NCBI RefSeq assembly: GCF_001905125.1
Contig: NZ_LWLE01000012.1
Location: 507,918-571,917 of the forward strand
Length of the DNA: 64,000 bases
Source: Streptomyces sp. TSRI0281
Lineage (GTDB): Bacteria; Actinomycetota; Actinomycetes; Streptomycetales; Streptomycetaceae
Direction of reading: 5' to 3'
In this document: piece after piece, positions 1 to 8,372 of the stretch
Layout of the letters: each line of letters opens with the position of its first letter
How positions within the stretch are numbered: position 1 is the first letter of the stretch
Notes under the pieces: model-generated
The model's input: only the letters and a program-made list of their open reading frames with translations
What the model was told of the DNA's origin: nothing
Databases searched by the model: none
Made by a program: the position numbers and the translations under genes

Positions 1-2886
1 AGCCTCACCCTGCACGCCGACGAGGTCTCGGCAGCCGCGCCGGCGTTCGGAACGGTCAGCGCCGAACCACTGCCCGTGGCCGGTTCGGTCGCCCGTTTCG
101 ACCTGGCCGCACACGCCACCGTCACCGCCGACGGCGGACTGCGGTTGCAGGCCGAGTACGCCACCGACCTGTTCGACAACGACCGGATCACCCGGCTCCT
201 GGAACACCTGGGCCGTGCCCTGACCCGTGCGGTGAGCGCCCCGGACGCCACGGTGTGCGACTTCGCCCTGCCCGGTCCGGACGAGGCCGCGCTGCTGCAC
301 CGGTGGAGCGCCGCGCGGGGCGAGGTACCGGCCGACGCCTCGCTGTGGGACCTGTTCGCCGAACAGGTCCGGCTGCGCCCCGACGCGGTGGCGGTGGTCG
401 CCGGTGAGGAGCGGACGACCTATGCGCAACTGGCCCGGCGCGCCGAACGGCTGGCCGCCCGGCTGGCCGCCCGAGGAGCCACCCGGGGCAGCCTGGTCGG
501 CCTGTGCACCCGCCGGGACACGGACCTTGTCGTCGGGATCCTGGGCATCCTGCGCGCCGGTGCCGCGTACGTGCCGCTGGACCCCGACTACCCGGCGCAG
601 CGGCTGTCCTACATGGCCGCCGACGCGGGCCTGTCGGTGGTCGTCACCCAGCGAGGGATCGAGGTGCCGGTGTCCGCGCTTCTGCTGGACGCCGACACCG
701 AAGGGGACCTCCCGGTGCCGGACGTGACCGTGACCGGTGCCGACCTGGCCTACCTGATCTACACATCCGGCTCGACCGGGGAACCCAAGGCGGTCACCGT
801 TCCGCACGGCCAGGTCGTCCGGCTGATGCGGGCCACCCAGGACCGGTACCGGTTCGACGAGCGGGACGTGTGGACGCTGTTCCACTCGTTCGCCTTCGAT
901 TTCTCCGTCTGGGAACTGTGGGGCGCCCTCGTCCACGGCGGCCGGCTGGTCGTGGTGCCGTTCTGGCAGACCCGCTCGCCCGAGGACTTCCAGCAGTTGC
1001 TGGCCCGGGAGAAGGTGACGGTGCTCAACCAGACCCCGGCCGCGTTCCGGCAGCTGGTCGCGGTCGACGAGGAACGCCGGGAACCGCTGTCCCTGCGATA
1101 CGTGATCTTCGGCGGTGACGCGCTGGACATCGACTCGGTACGGCGCTGGTTCGACCGGCACGGCGAGGACCGCCCCCGGCTGGTCAACATGTACGGCATC
1201 ACCGAGACCACGGTCCATGTCACGTACTGCCCGCTGACCCGGAAGCTCCTGGATGATAACGCCGGCCCCATCGGCGAGCCGATCCCCGACCTGTCGCTGT
1301 GGGTCGTCGACCGGGCGGGGCAGCCGGCACCCATCGGCGTACCGGGCGAACTCCTCGTCGGCGGCGCCGGTCTGTCCTGGGGCTACCTGAACCGGCCCGG
1401 TCTGAGCGCGCAGCGATTCGTCGCCGACCGGTTCGGCGGGACGCCCGGCGCCCGGCTCTACCGCTCCGGCGACCTGGCCCGGCGCCGCGCCGACGGTGGC
1501 CTGGAGTACCTGGGCCGCATCGACCAGCAGGTCAAGATCCGCGGGTTCCGGATCGAACTCGGCGAGGTCGAAGCCGTACTTGCCGCACATCCTCGCGTCG
1601 ACAGCGCGTGTGTGACCATGCGGGACAACCGTCTCGTCGGTTACGTGGTGGCCAGGGCTGCGGACGGTCCCGGCGACCTCGCCGAGATCCGCGCGCACCT
1701 GGCGGCCCGCCTGCCCGACTACATGGTGCCCTCCGCACTGGTACCCGTGGACCACATCGCGTTGACCGGCAACGGCAAGGTGGACCGGGGCGCGCTGCCC
1801 GCACCGGAGCCGAGCCGCGCCGGTGAGTTCGTCGCGCCGCGCAACGCCACCGAAGACGCGGTCGCCCGGATCTGGTCCGGTCTGCTGGGCACCGACCGGA
1901 TCGGCGCACGCGACAACTTCTTCGACCTGGGCGGCACCTCACTCGACCTGACCCGGCTGCGTGCCGAGATCCGCCGGGAGTTCGGCGTCGAACTGGGCGT
2001 GCGCGACCTGTACTCGGCTCCGACCGTGGAGATGACCGCCATGCTGCTCGAACCGTCCCGCCGGCAGCGGACCCAGCCGTCGCCGCTGGTGCCGATCAAA
2101 CCCACCGGCAGCCGGCCGCCGCTCTTCCTGGTCCACGCCGTCGGTGGATCCGTGGTGCCGTATCTGCCGCTGGCCCGCCTGTTCGACCCCGAGCAGCCGC
2201 TCTACGGCCTGGAGGATCCAGGGCTCGAAGGCGGTCCGGTCACCACGTCGCTGACCGACCTGGCCGCGCGGTACGTCGACGCGATCCGCGCCGTCCAGCC
2301 GCACGGCCCCTACCATCTCGGCGGCTGGTCCCTGGGCGGCGTGGTGGCCGCGGAGATGGCCGGTCAGCTGACCGCCGCGGGCGAACCGGTCGCGCTGGTC
2401 GTCATGCTGGACAGCGGAATGCCGCCGTACCTGGACGGGGAGCTGCCGGACCGCGCGGTGCTTCTCGGCGGGTTCGTCCATGATCTGGCCGGCCTGGCAG
2501 GGGTGCCGGCGCCCCGGTACGACGAGGCCGCACTGCGGGGTCTGTCGCCGGACCGTCAGGAAGAACTGCTGCTGGACCTGCTGGAAGGCGCGGCCCTCGT
2601 CCCGGAAGGCATCCGGGACGATATGCGGGACCGGATACGGGTCTTCGAGGCCAACACCCGCGCACTGCTGGGGCACCGCCCGGGTCCGGTCGACGGCCGC
2701 CTGGTGCTGCTGTCGGCGCGGCAGCGACCGCGCAGGCCCAAGACCCGCCCGTGGCGTGTCCTCGCCCGTGGCGGCTTCGAACTCCACACGGTCCCGGGTG
2801 ACCACCACACCATGATGCAGCAGCCCCACCTGACCACGCTGGCGGAGAGTCTGCGGAGTGTTCTGGACCGGCTGGGCAGGTCGTGA
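1..2886 (+). CDS. NRPS terminal module, C(partial)-A(Thr)-T-TE, 5' end outside window
   Basis: The reading frame is open from the first base, so this is the 3' part of a larger NRPS gene. It begins with the last part of a condensation domain, then an adenylation domain (about 340-1800), a carrier domain with the phosphopantetheine serine in GGTSLDL (about 1940), and a type I thioesterase (about 2090-2880) with the nucleophile motif GWSLGG and a late GDHHTMM histidine. Lining residues read by alignment to the GrsA positions are D-F-W-N-I-G-M-V-H plus the A10 lysine (NGKVDR), which is the established threonine code. The module should add threonine last and release the peptide by hydrolysis or cyclisation. 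It converges on the minus-strand PCP gene; a hairpin separates them. The residues are seen; the Thr call rests on the published specificity code. Confidence 0.95.
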   Translation, partial: SLTLHADEVSAAAPAFGTVSAEPLPVAGSVARFDLAAHATVTADGGLRLQAEYATDLFDNDRITRLLEHLGRALTRAVSAPDATVCDFALPGPDEAALLHRWSAARGEVPADASLWDLFAEQVRLRPDAVAVVAGEERTTYAQLARRAERLAARLAARGATRGSLVGLCTRRDTDLVVGILGILRAGAAYVPLDPDYPAQRLSYMAADAGLSVVVTQRGIEVPVSALLLDADTEGDLPVPDVTVTGADLAYLIYTSGSTGEPKAVTVPHGQVVRLMRATQDRYRFDERDVWTLFHSFAFDFSVWELWGALVHGGRLVVVPFWQTRSPEDFQQLLAREKVTVLNQTPAAFRQLVAVDEERREPLSLRYVIFGGDALDIDSVRRWFDRHGEDRPRLVNMYGITETTVHVTYCPLTRKLLDDNAGPIGEPIPDLSLWVVDRAGQPAPIGVPGELLVGGAGLSWGYLNRPGLSAQRFVADRFGGTPGARLYRSGDLARRRADGGLEYLGRIDQQVKIRGFRIELGEVEAVLAAHPRVDSACVTMRDNRLVGYVVARAADGPGDLAEIRAHLAARLPDYMVPSALVPVDHIALTGNGKVDRGALPAPEPSRAGEFVAPRNATEDAVARIWSGLLGTDRIGARDNFFDLGGTSLDLTRLRAEIRREFGVELGVRDLYSAPTVEMTAMLLEPSRRQRTQPSPLVPIKPTGSRPPLFLVHAVGGSVVPYLPLARLFDPEQPLYGLEDPGLEGGPVTTSLTDLAARYVDAIRAVQPHGPYHLGGWSLGGVVAAEMAGQLTAAGEPVALVVMLDSGMPPYLDGELPDRAVLLGGFVHDLAGLAGVPAPRYDEAALRGLSPDRQEELLLDLLEGAALVPEGIRDDMRDRIRVFEANTRALLGHRPGPVDGRLVLLSARQRPRRPKTRPWRVLARGGFELHTVPGDHHTMMQQPHLTTLAESLRSVLDRLGRS

Positions 2887-3055
2887 GACGCCGCCCCGGC
2901 CCGGTCGGTCCGTGCGGAGGACCAGGCCGTCCGCCGCGCCGCCCTTCCCGGAAGCAGAGCCCCTGGGCCTCCGGCCTGTTCCGCCGCACGGGTCCCGCAG
3001 CGGATTCCGTGCCCGCGGGCTCGCCGGGAGGCGTGTGAACGCGAGGCAGGGTGAG

Positions 3056-3120
3056 CGCACGCACAGGACGGCAGGACGCACGCACAGGACGGCGGGAGCG
3101 TACGCACAGGACGGCGGGAG
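3056..3120. repeat. Three tandem repeats of 21-22 bp
   Basis: Three head-to-tail copies of a unit built around ACGCACAGGACGGC lie at 3056-3076, 3077-3098 and 3099-3120, between two convergent genes. The last copy supplies the left arm of the terminator hairpin, so the array may have arisen by slippage next to it. No coding sense is apparent. Confidence 0.85.
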
Positions 3121-3145
3121 CGAGGAAACCGCTCCCGCCGTCCTG
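3107..3145. terminator. Bidirectional terminator hairpin between convergent genes
   Basis: A perfect 16-bp stem (3107-3122 pairs with 3130-3145, CAGGACGGCGGGAGCG and its complement) encloses a 7-nt loop. It lies between the NRPS stop at 2886 and the PCP stop at 3158, which is read from the other strand. There is no T-run, which is usual for actinomycete terminators. Function is inferred from position and stem quality. Confidence 0.8.
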
Positions 3146-3157
3146 CCGACCGGGGTG

Positions 3158-3394
3158 TCAGGCTCGGTCCGGGGACCGTTCCCCGGACCGGGCGAGCTGG
3201 CCGGCGAAGTCCGCCAGCACGGGGTGTTCGAGCAGGACCCGGACCCGGACCGTGATGCCGAGGCGGCGGCGCACCGCGGCCACCACCTCCATGGCGGCCA
3301 GTGACTGACCGCCCAGGGCGAAGAAGTCGTCGTCGTCCTCGACCGGGACGCCCAGAACCTCCTGCCAGATTTCGGAGATCGCGGTGGTACCCAT
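3158..3394 (-). CDS. Discrete peptidyl carrier protein
   Basis: This 78-residue stand-alone carrier domain has the phosphopantetheine attachment motif FFALGGQSLAAME (serine near residue 31) and the usual four-helix length. The start is ATG 3394, with AAGGAG ten bases upstream. It is the last gene of a minus-strand operon with a discrete A domain, an O-methyltransferase and a P450. The simplest reading is that the discrete A domain loads an amino acid onto this protein, where the P450 and possibly the methyltransferase act before it enters the assembly line. It could instead carry an acyl group; the sequence does not settle the cargo. Confidence 0.92.
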   Translation of the reverse strand: MGTTAISEIWQEVLGVPVEDDDDFFALGGQSLAAMEVVAAVRRRLGITVRVRVLLEHPVLADFAGQLARSGERSPDRA

Positions 3395-3417
3395 CGTCCA
3401 TCAGCTCCTTGGCGGGC

Positions 3418-4632
3418 TCACGCCGGGCTCAGCCGCACCGGCAGGCTGGTCAGTCCATGGATGAAGTTGCCGGTGCTCCACACCGGCCTGCCGGCCGGGG
3501 CTATCGTGCGCACTCGGCGGATCAGCGCGGTCAGCAGAGCGGTCAGCTCCAGCCTGGCGACCCGGGACCCGACGCAGACATGGGGGCCCCAGCCGAACGC
3601 GACGTGCCGGTTGGGGGTGCGGTCGGGCCGGAAGGTGTCCGGGTCGGAGAAGACCGCCGGGTCGCGGTTGGCCGAGCAGAGCCAGGCGGTCACCCGCTCG
3701 CCGGGGAGCAGGTCGCTGCCGGAGACCGTCACCGGGCGGGTCACCGTACGCAGCCCGTGAAGGCCGGGGCTGGTCCAGCGCAGGATCTCCTCGACGGTGG
3801 TGGGCAGCAACTCCGGCGATGCGCGCAGCGCCGCCCACAGATCGGGCCGGTCGCCGAAGACCAGCAGCGCTCCGGCCGCCGCGTACCGGACGGTCTCGCT
3901 GGCACCGGTCAGCACCCCGCTGCAGTTGATCAGCAGCTCCTCGTCGGTCAGGTCGCCGCCGGCCGCGAGCAGTGCGCTGATCAGGTCGTCGCCGGGGCGG
4001 GCGCGCCGCTGGCCGATCAGGTCGGCGAAGTAGCCGAAGATCTCGGCGTTGGCGTCCAGCCGGTCGATGGGGTCGGGGGAATCCAGACCGTCGGTGGTGA
4101 GTCTGCCGATCAACGGCCAGTCCGCCCGGGGCAGGTTCATCATGGCGCAGATGACCTGGTTGGGCAGACGCTGGGTCAGGTCACCGACGGCGTCCCGGAT
4201 CAGCGGCCCGGCCGCCTTGTCCGGCCGGTCCCCCAGGGGCCCGGCGACATCCGCCCCGACCACCTCGTCCACCAGGTCGGTGACGCCCGCGACGATCCGG
4301 TCGTGCCAGCGAAGCAGCGCCGCCGGGGTGAACGGCGCACCCACCACGCGGCGGATCCGGCCGTGCCGCGGCGGGTCGCTGACCACCATCATCCGGTCGG
4401 CGACCAGGCGGGCCGCCTCGTCCGATCCGCCGAGCCTGATGCCGGCGCGGGAACTGAACGTGGCCGGATCGCCCAGTACCGTCTGGACGTCGTCGTACCG
4501 GGCGGCCACCCAGAACCCGGGACCGTCCGGCTCCGGGTGCCAGGTCAGGCCCGGACGGGCGCGTACGGCCGCGAGCTGGTCCAGATGCCGTTGTCCGGCG
4601 AAGACGTCCGGCGTGAGCAGGTCGATGTCCAT
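3418..4632 (-). CDS. Cytochrome P450
   Basis: A full-length 404-residue bacterial P450. The heme-binding loop FGWGPHVCVG with the cysteine ligand is near residue 350, an ExxR motif (EEILR) lies in the K helix, and the I helix contains GASETVRYA in place of the usual AGxxT. It needs separate ferredoxin and reductase partners, none of which are encoded nearby. It sits 6 bp downstream of the O-methyltransferase and 23 bp upstream of the carrier protein gene. P450s in this position commonly hydroxylate the beta-carbon of a PCP-bound amino acid, as in novobiocin- and skyllamycin-type pathways. That role is inferred from context. Confidence 0.93.
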   Translation of the reverse strand: MDIDLLTPDVFAGQRHLDQLAAVRARPGLTWHPEPDGPGFWVAARYDDVQTVLGDPATFSSRAGIRLGGSDEAARLVADRMMVVSDPPRHGRIRRVVGAPFTPAALLRWHDRIVAGVTDLVDEVVGADVAGPLGDRPDKAAGPLIRDAVGDLTQRLPNQVICAMMNLPRADWPLIGRLTTDGLDSPDPIDRLDANAEIFGYFADLIGQRRARPGDDLISALLAAGGDLTDEELLINCSGVLTGASETVRYAAAGALLVFGDRPDLWAALRASPELLPTTVEEILRWTSPGLHGLRTVTRPVTVSGSDLLPGERVTAWLCSANRDPAVFSDPDTFRPDRTPNRHVAFGWGPHVCVGSRVARLELTALLTALIRRVRTIAPAGRPVWSTGNFIHGLTSLPVRLSPA

Positions 4633-4638
4633 CGTCGG

Positions 4639-5652
4639 TCAGCGCGCCTCGATCACGGAGAACGGCGACCCCGGGATCGCCGAGACGTGGTTCATCCGGT
4701 AGCCGGCGGCCTCCAGGAGCCGGGTGAACCCGGCCCGGCCGCGTTCCCTGCCGCCGGTGAGGACCATCATGCCGAGGTCGCTCCAGCGGCTGACGTGCTG
4801 GGCGCCGTCCTCCGGTACCAGCATCTCGATCACCACCAACCGGCCGCCGGCCGCCAGCGCGCGACGGCTCGACCGCAGAATGTCCACCGCCTGGTCGTCG
4901 GTCCAGTCGTGCAGGACGCTGCACAGAAGGTGGGTGTCCGCGCCGGTGGGCACCGCGGCGAAGAAGTCACCCGGCACGGCGCGGCAACCGGGGACACCGC
5001 CGCGGAGGTTCACCTCGTCGATCACCGTGGGGCGGTCGAACAGAATGCCGCTCGCGTGCGGGGCCACCGAGAGGATCTCGCCGAGGAGGAAGCCGTCGGC
5101 ACCGCCGATGTCCAGGATGACCTCCGACCGCGACCAGTCGACGGCCTCGGCCGCCTGCCGGTACAGGCGACCGGTCCGTTCCCGCATCCGGCGCAGGAAC
5201 GCGACGTTCGCGCCGCGGCGGGTGTTCTTGACACCGAAGAAGTCGCCGCCGCCGTCGCCGTCGAAGGACGCCGCACCGGTACGGAACGTGTCCGTGGCGC
5301 GCAGCCAGGCCAGCTGGCTCTCGGCATTGACCAGCGAGGCGGAGAGGCTGCGCGGGTGGTCCCGTCGCAGCCTCGCGCCGAGCGCGGTCAGCCGGAAGCC
5401 GGTGGCGGAGTCGCCGGCGAAGAATCCGGCCGCGGCGAGTGCGGACAGCAGCCGGCCCAGGGCGTCGGGGGCGGCATCGATCAGGCTCGCCGTGGCCGCT
5501 ACGGGCTGCGTGGTCGAGGAGTCCATCACATCGGCGACGCCGAGTTCGACGGCGATGCGCAAGGCGTGCGGCAGCACCGCGACCATGCTGTCGTCGACGA
5601 GCGTGAGGTAGTCCTCCACGATCTTGTCGGTGGTCTCGGTGTACGTGGTCAT
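4639..5652 (-). CDS. SAM-dependent O-methyltransferase (methyltransf_2 family)
   Basis: The 337-residue protein has an N-terminal winged-helix dimerisation region (HALRIAVELGVADVMD) and a C-terminal Rossmann fold with the SAM-binding stretch VILDIGGADGFLLGEIL. A conserved HDW motif (SVLHDWTDDQAVDIL) precedes the catalytic region. The family includes carminomycin-, hydroxyneurosporene- and tyrosine-type O-methyltransferases. The gene starts at ATG 5652, two bases after the stop of the discrete A domain gene, so the two are probably translationally coupled. A phenolic or beta-hydroxyl group made in the same operon is the likely acceptor, but the substrate is not readable from sequence. Confidence 0.9.
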   Translation of the reverse strand: MTTYTETTDKIVEDYLTLVDDSMVAVLPHALRIAVELGVADVMDSSTTQPVAATASLIDAAPDALGRLLSALAAAGFFAGDSATGFRLTALGARLRRDHPRSLSASLVNAESQLAWLRATDTFRTGAASFDGDGGGDFFGVKNTRRGANVAFLRRMRERTGRLYRQAAEAVDWSRSEVILDIGGADGFLLGEILSVAPHASGILFDRPTVIDEVNLRGGVPGCRAVPGDFFAAVPTGADTHLLCSVLHDWTDDQAVDILRSSRRALAAGGRLVVIEMLVPEDGAQHVSRWSDLGMMVLTGGRERGRAGFTRLLEAAGYRMNHVSAIPGSPFSVIEAR

Positions 5653-5654
5653 CG

Positions 5655-7106
5655 TCAGCCCCTTTCCTGGGGACGGGACGCGAGCAGCAGCTCGGTCAAG
5701 GCTCGGTGATCGACCTTGCCGTTGGCGTTGTGGGGGAGGTCGTGGAGGCGGCGCACCAGATCGGGCACCAGATGGCCGGGGAGCCGGTCGCGCAGTTCCG
5801 CGCGCACCTGGTTGGGGTCCGCGTCGCCGGTGAAGGCCAGCGCCAGACGTTCGTACGCGCCGCTTCGGCCGGACAGCGCCACCGCCACGCAGTCGCGCAC
5901 GCCGGTGCGGACCGCGGCGTGGCTCTCCACCTCGCCCAGCTCCACCCGGTATCCGCGGATCTTCACCTGCCGGTCGGCACGGCCCAGGAAGTGCAGCACT
6001 CCCTCGGCGTCGCGTACCGCGCGGTCACCGGTGCGGTAGACCCTTGTCGGCACACCACGGACATCGACGGTGACGAACCGCTCGGCGGTGCGCTCCGGGT
6101 CGCGCAGGTATCCCTGGGCCAGCCCCGTGCCCGCGACGCAGAGCTCGCCGTCGATCAGATGGATCTCCGTGCCGGGCACCGGCCGCCCGATGGGCACGCC
6201 GTGCGGCCGGTCGCAGTCCTCGGGCCGGATGTGATGCATGGTGGCGAAGGCGAAACTCTCCACCGGGCCGTAACAGTTGTGGACGGTCGTGTCCGGATGC
6301 CGCAGCAGCAGTGCGCGCACCGGCTCGGGTGCCAGACGTTCACCACCGATGAACATCAGGTCGATTCCCCGGAAGCAGTCGGGATCCAGCCGTACCAGCA
6401 GGTTCACCACGGAGGCGACCAGGACGAGGGTGTTCACCCCGTGCCGTGCGATCAGGTCGCGCAGGGTGTCCGGCAGCAGATGGTCCTCGTCCGGCAGCAC
6501 CACGGTGCCGCCCCGGCACAGCATGCCCCACAGCTCCAGTCCACAGGCGTCCCAGCCGACCGGGGCGAGCTGCGACAGCACCCGCCCGGGGCCGAAGGCC
6601 GCCAGGGGGCCGCTGTCGAAGAGCCGCAGCACGGCCCGGTGCGGAGTCACCACGCCCTTGGGGGCGCCGGTGCTGCCGGAGGTGAAGAAGACACAGGCCG
6701 GGTCGTCCGGCCCGATGTCCGCCCGGACCGTCCGGGACCCGGGTGCGGGTGCGGACGGTGGGGTCCAGCACGGTGCGCCGGCGAGCGGTGTGTCCGTGAT
6801 GAACAACGGTGACCGCAGCAGGCGCAGCAGTTCCCGTACGCGCGCGTCCGGCCACTTCACGTCGATGGGGCAGTACGCCGCACCCGTCTTCAGCACGGCC
6901 AGCAGCAGCGTCACCATACGGGCCGAGCGGGCGATGCGAACCGGCACCAGGCAGCCCGGTCCCACCCCTGCCTCGACCAGTGAGGCCGCATACGAATCTG
7001 CCGCCGAAACAAGCTGGGAATAGGTGACGGGGCCATTGTCGCCCATCAGTGCAATATGGCCGCCGTATTCTGCCGCGCGCTCGTCGAGTGCCTGATGAAT
7101 CAGCAC
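5655..7106 (-). CDS. Discrete NRPS adenylation enzyme
   Basis: A stand-alone adenylation protein (about 483 residues) without its own carrier domain. Core motifs are FFTSGSTGAPKGV (A3), NCYGPVESF (A5), YRTGDR (A7), RADRQVKIRGYRVELGEVE (A8) and a C-terminal NGKVDH lysine (A10). Specificity residues read as D-A-L-V-F-G-C-A-F, which I do not recognise; D235 indicates an alpha-amino acid. The start is taken as GTG 7106 because AAGGAG lies six bases upstream; ATG 7142 and TTG 7169 are in frame but lack a good site. It heads the operon A, O-methyltransferase, P450, PCP and probably charges the discrete PCP at 3158-3394. Confidence 0.9.
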   Translation of the reverse strand: MLIHQALDERAAEYGGHIALMGDNGPVTYSQLVSAADSYAASLVEAGVGPGCLVPVRIARSARMVTLLLAVLKTGAAYCPIDVKWPDARVRELLRLLRSPLFITDTPLAGAPCWTPPSAPAPGSRTVRADIGPDDPACVFFTSGSTGAPKGVVTPHRAVLRLFDSGPLAAFGPGRVLSQLAPVGWDACGLELWGMLCRGGTVVLPDEDHLLPDTLRDLIARHGVNTLVLVASVVNLLVRLDPDCFRGIDLMFIGGERLAPEPVRALLLRHPDTTVHNCYGPVESFAFATMHHIRPEDCDRPHGVPIGRPVPGTEIHLIDGELCVAGTGLAQGYLRDPERTAERFVTVDVRGVPTRVYRTGDRAVRDAEGVLHFLGRADRQVKIRGYRVELGEVESHAAVRTGVRDCVAVALSGRSGAYERLALAFTGDADPNQVRAELRDRLPGHLVPDLVRRLHDLPHNANGKVDHRALTELLLASRPQERG

Positions 7107-7255
7107 GTACCGCTCCTTGTCCGCAGCTTCGATCGCACGCATATTCACCCGCCGCGGTGGCGTGCGCAACCCCTACGAACCCCATAGCGGATACCCCGGC
7201 ACCCAGGTGCGGGAAGGGGCGTTCCGCACTGTTGGGCGGCTCCCAGCGGGGTGCA

Positions 7256-7285
7256 TTGACATTCTTCCGTGCCCGTCCGTAGCGT
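7256..7285 (+). promoter_or_regulatory. Putative sigma-70-type promoter for hmaS operon
   Basis: TTGACA (7256-7261) is followed after 18 bp by TAGCGT (7280-7285). Transcription would start near 7292, about 70 bases before the preferred hmaS start at 7362. This also argues against the upstream in-frame start at 7269. Confidence 0.5.
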
Positions 7286-7361
7286 TTTTTCGTCGCGGTA
7301 CCGGGATCTGGAAATTCTTGTTCCCGCCGTTGAAACCGATTATCGATCCTTGGGGGAATTC

Positions 7362-8372
7362 GTGTCGTCCGCACCCCAGACCAGAAATCAGCACGCCGTC
7401 GACGCCGGCATCGACCACATCACACTCTCCGTCGGTGACGCCCGCGCCCGTGCGGCCGAGTTCGTCGACCGCTACGGCTTCGAGGTGATCGCCGCCGGGG
7501 ACACCCCGGAGTTCACCGCCGTGGCGGTGCGGCAGCGGGACGTCGTCCTGGTGCTGCTGGAGGGCCGCACCGACGACCATCCCGCCACCCTGTTCACCAC
7601 CCGGCACGGCGACGGCGTGAGCGACATCGCCCTGCTGGTGGACGAGCCGGACCACACGGTGCTCGAAGCCTTCGGCGACGTGACGCACACCTTTGTGAGC
7701 CGGCCCGCCGGCGGACCCTGGTCGCTGCCCGGTATCGCACCGGTGAGCACCGAGGAGACCACAGGGCCCCCGGCGCCGGCCGGGCGTCACCTGCTGTGCG
7801 TCGACCACATCGCGGTCTGCGTGGAGAACGGTGAACTGGAGCGAACCGTCGAGTCCTACCGGCGGGTGCTGGGCTGGCAGGTGGTGTTCGAGGAGGACAT
7901 CCACGTCGGCGCGCAGGCCATGCAGTCCAAGGTGGTGCAGAGCCCGAGCGGGCGGGTGACGCTGACGCTGCTGCAGCCCATGAGCGGCGCCGCCCCGGGC
8001 CAGATCGACGACTTCCTGAAGAAGCACGGCGGCAGCGGTGTGCAGCACCTGGCTTTCGCGGTGCCGAACATCGTGGACGCGGTGGCCGATCTCGGCACCG
8101 CCGGCGTGCGGTTCCTGTCCACGCCCGACACCTACTACGAGAACCTCGAACAGCGGCACGGGTCCTCCGGTCATCCGGTGTCGGAGCTGCGCGAGCACAG
8201 CGTGCTCGTCGACCGGGATCACGACGGTGAGCTGTTCCAGATCTTCACCCGGTCCGAGCACCCGCGCCGCACCCTCTTCATGGAGATCATCGAACGCCGC
8301 GGCGCGACCACGTTCGGCAGCAACAACATCCGCAAGCTGTACGAGGCGGTCGAACGACAGGACCGGGCGTGA
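7362..8372 (+). CDS. hmaS: 4-hydroxymandelate synthase
   Basis: A 336-residue non-heme iron dioxygenase of the HPPD/HmaS family with two VOC halves. The expected iron ligands are visible: His in CVDHIAV (near 149), His in VQHLAF (near 229) and Glu in FMEIIERRG (near 308). HmaS converts 4-hydroxyphenylpyruvate to 4-hydroxymandelate, the first step to 4-hydroxyphenylglycine (Hpg). HPPD catalyses a different outcome on the same substrate, but the adjoining hmo and hpgT genes favour HmaS. GTG 7362 follows TGGGGGA by four bases and is preferred over the in-frame start at 7269. The stop overlaps the hmo start (GTGA). Confidence 0.92.
   Translation: MSSAPQTRNQHAVDAGIDHITLSVGDARARAAEFVDRYGFEVIAAGDTPEFTAVAVRQRDVVLVLLEGRTDDHPATLFTTRHGDGVSDIALLVDEPDHTVLEAFGDVTHTFVSRPAGGPWSLPGIAPVSTEETTGPPAPAGRHLLCVDHIAVCVENGELERTVESYRRVLGWQVVFEEDIHVGAQAMQSKVVQSPSGRVTLTLLQPMSGAAPGQIDDFLKKHGGSGVQHLAFAVPNIVDAVADLGTAGVRFLSTPDTYYENLEQRHGSSGHPVSELREHSVLVDRDHDGELFQIFTRSEHPRRTLFMEIIERRGATTFGSNNIRKLYEAVERQDRA

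Noticed and set aside
3056..3120. CRISPR-like array
   Set aside because: The units are directly tandem with no spacers and number only three.
3301..5709. Open frame of 802 codons on the plus strand
   Set aside because: It is antisense to the P450 and O-methyltransferase genes, has repetitive low-complexity composition typical of GC-rich shadow frames, and shows no domain.
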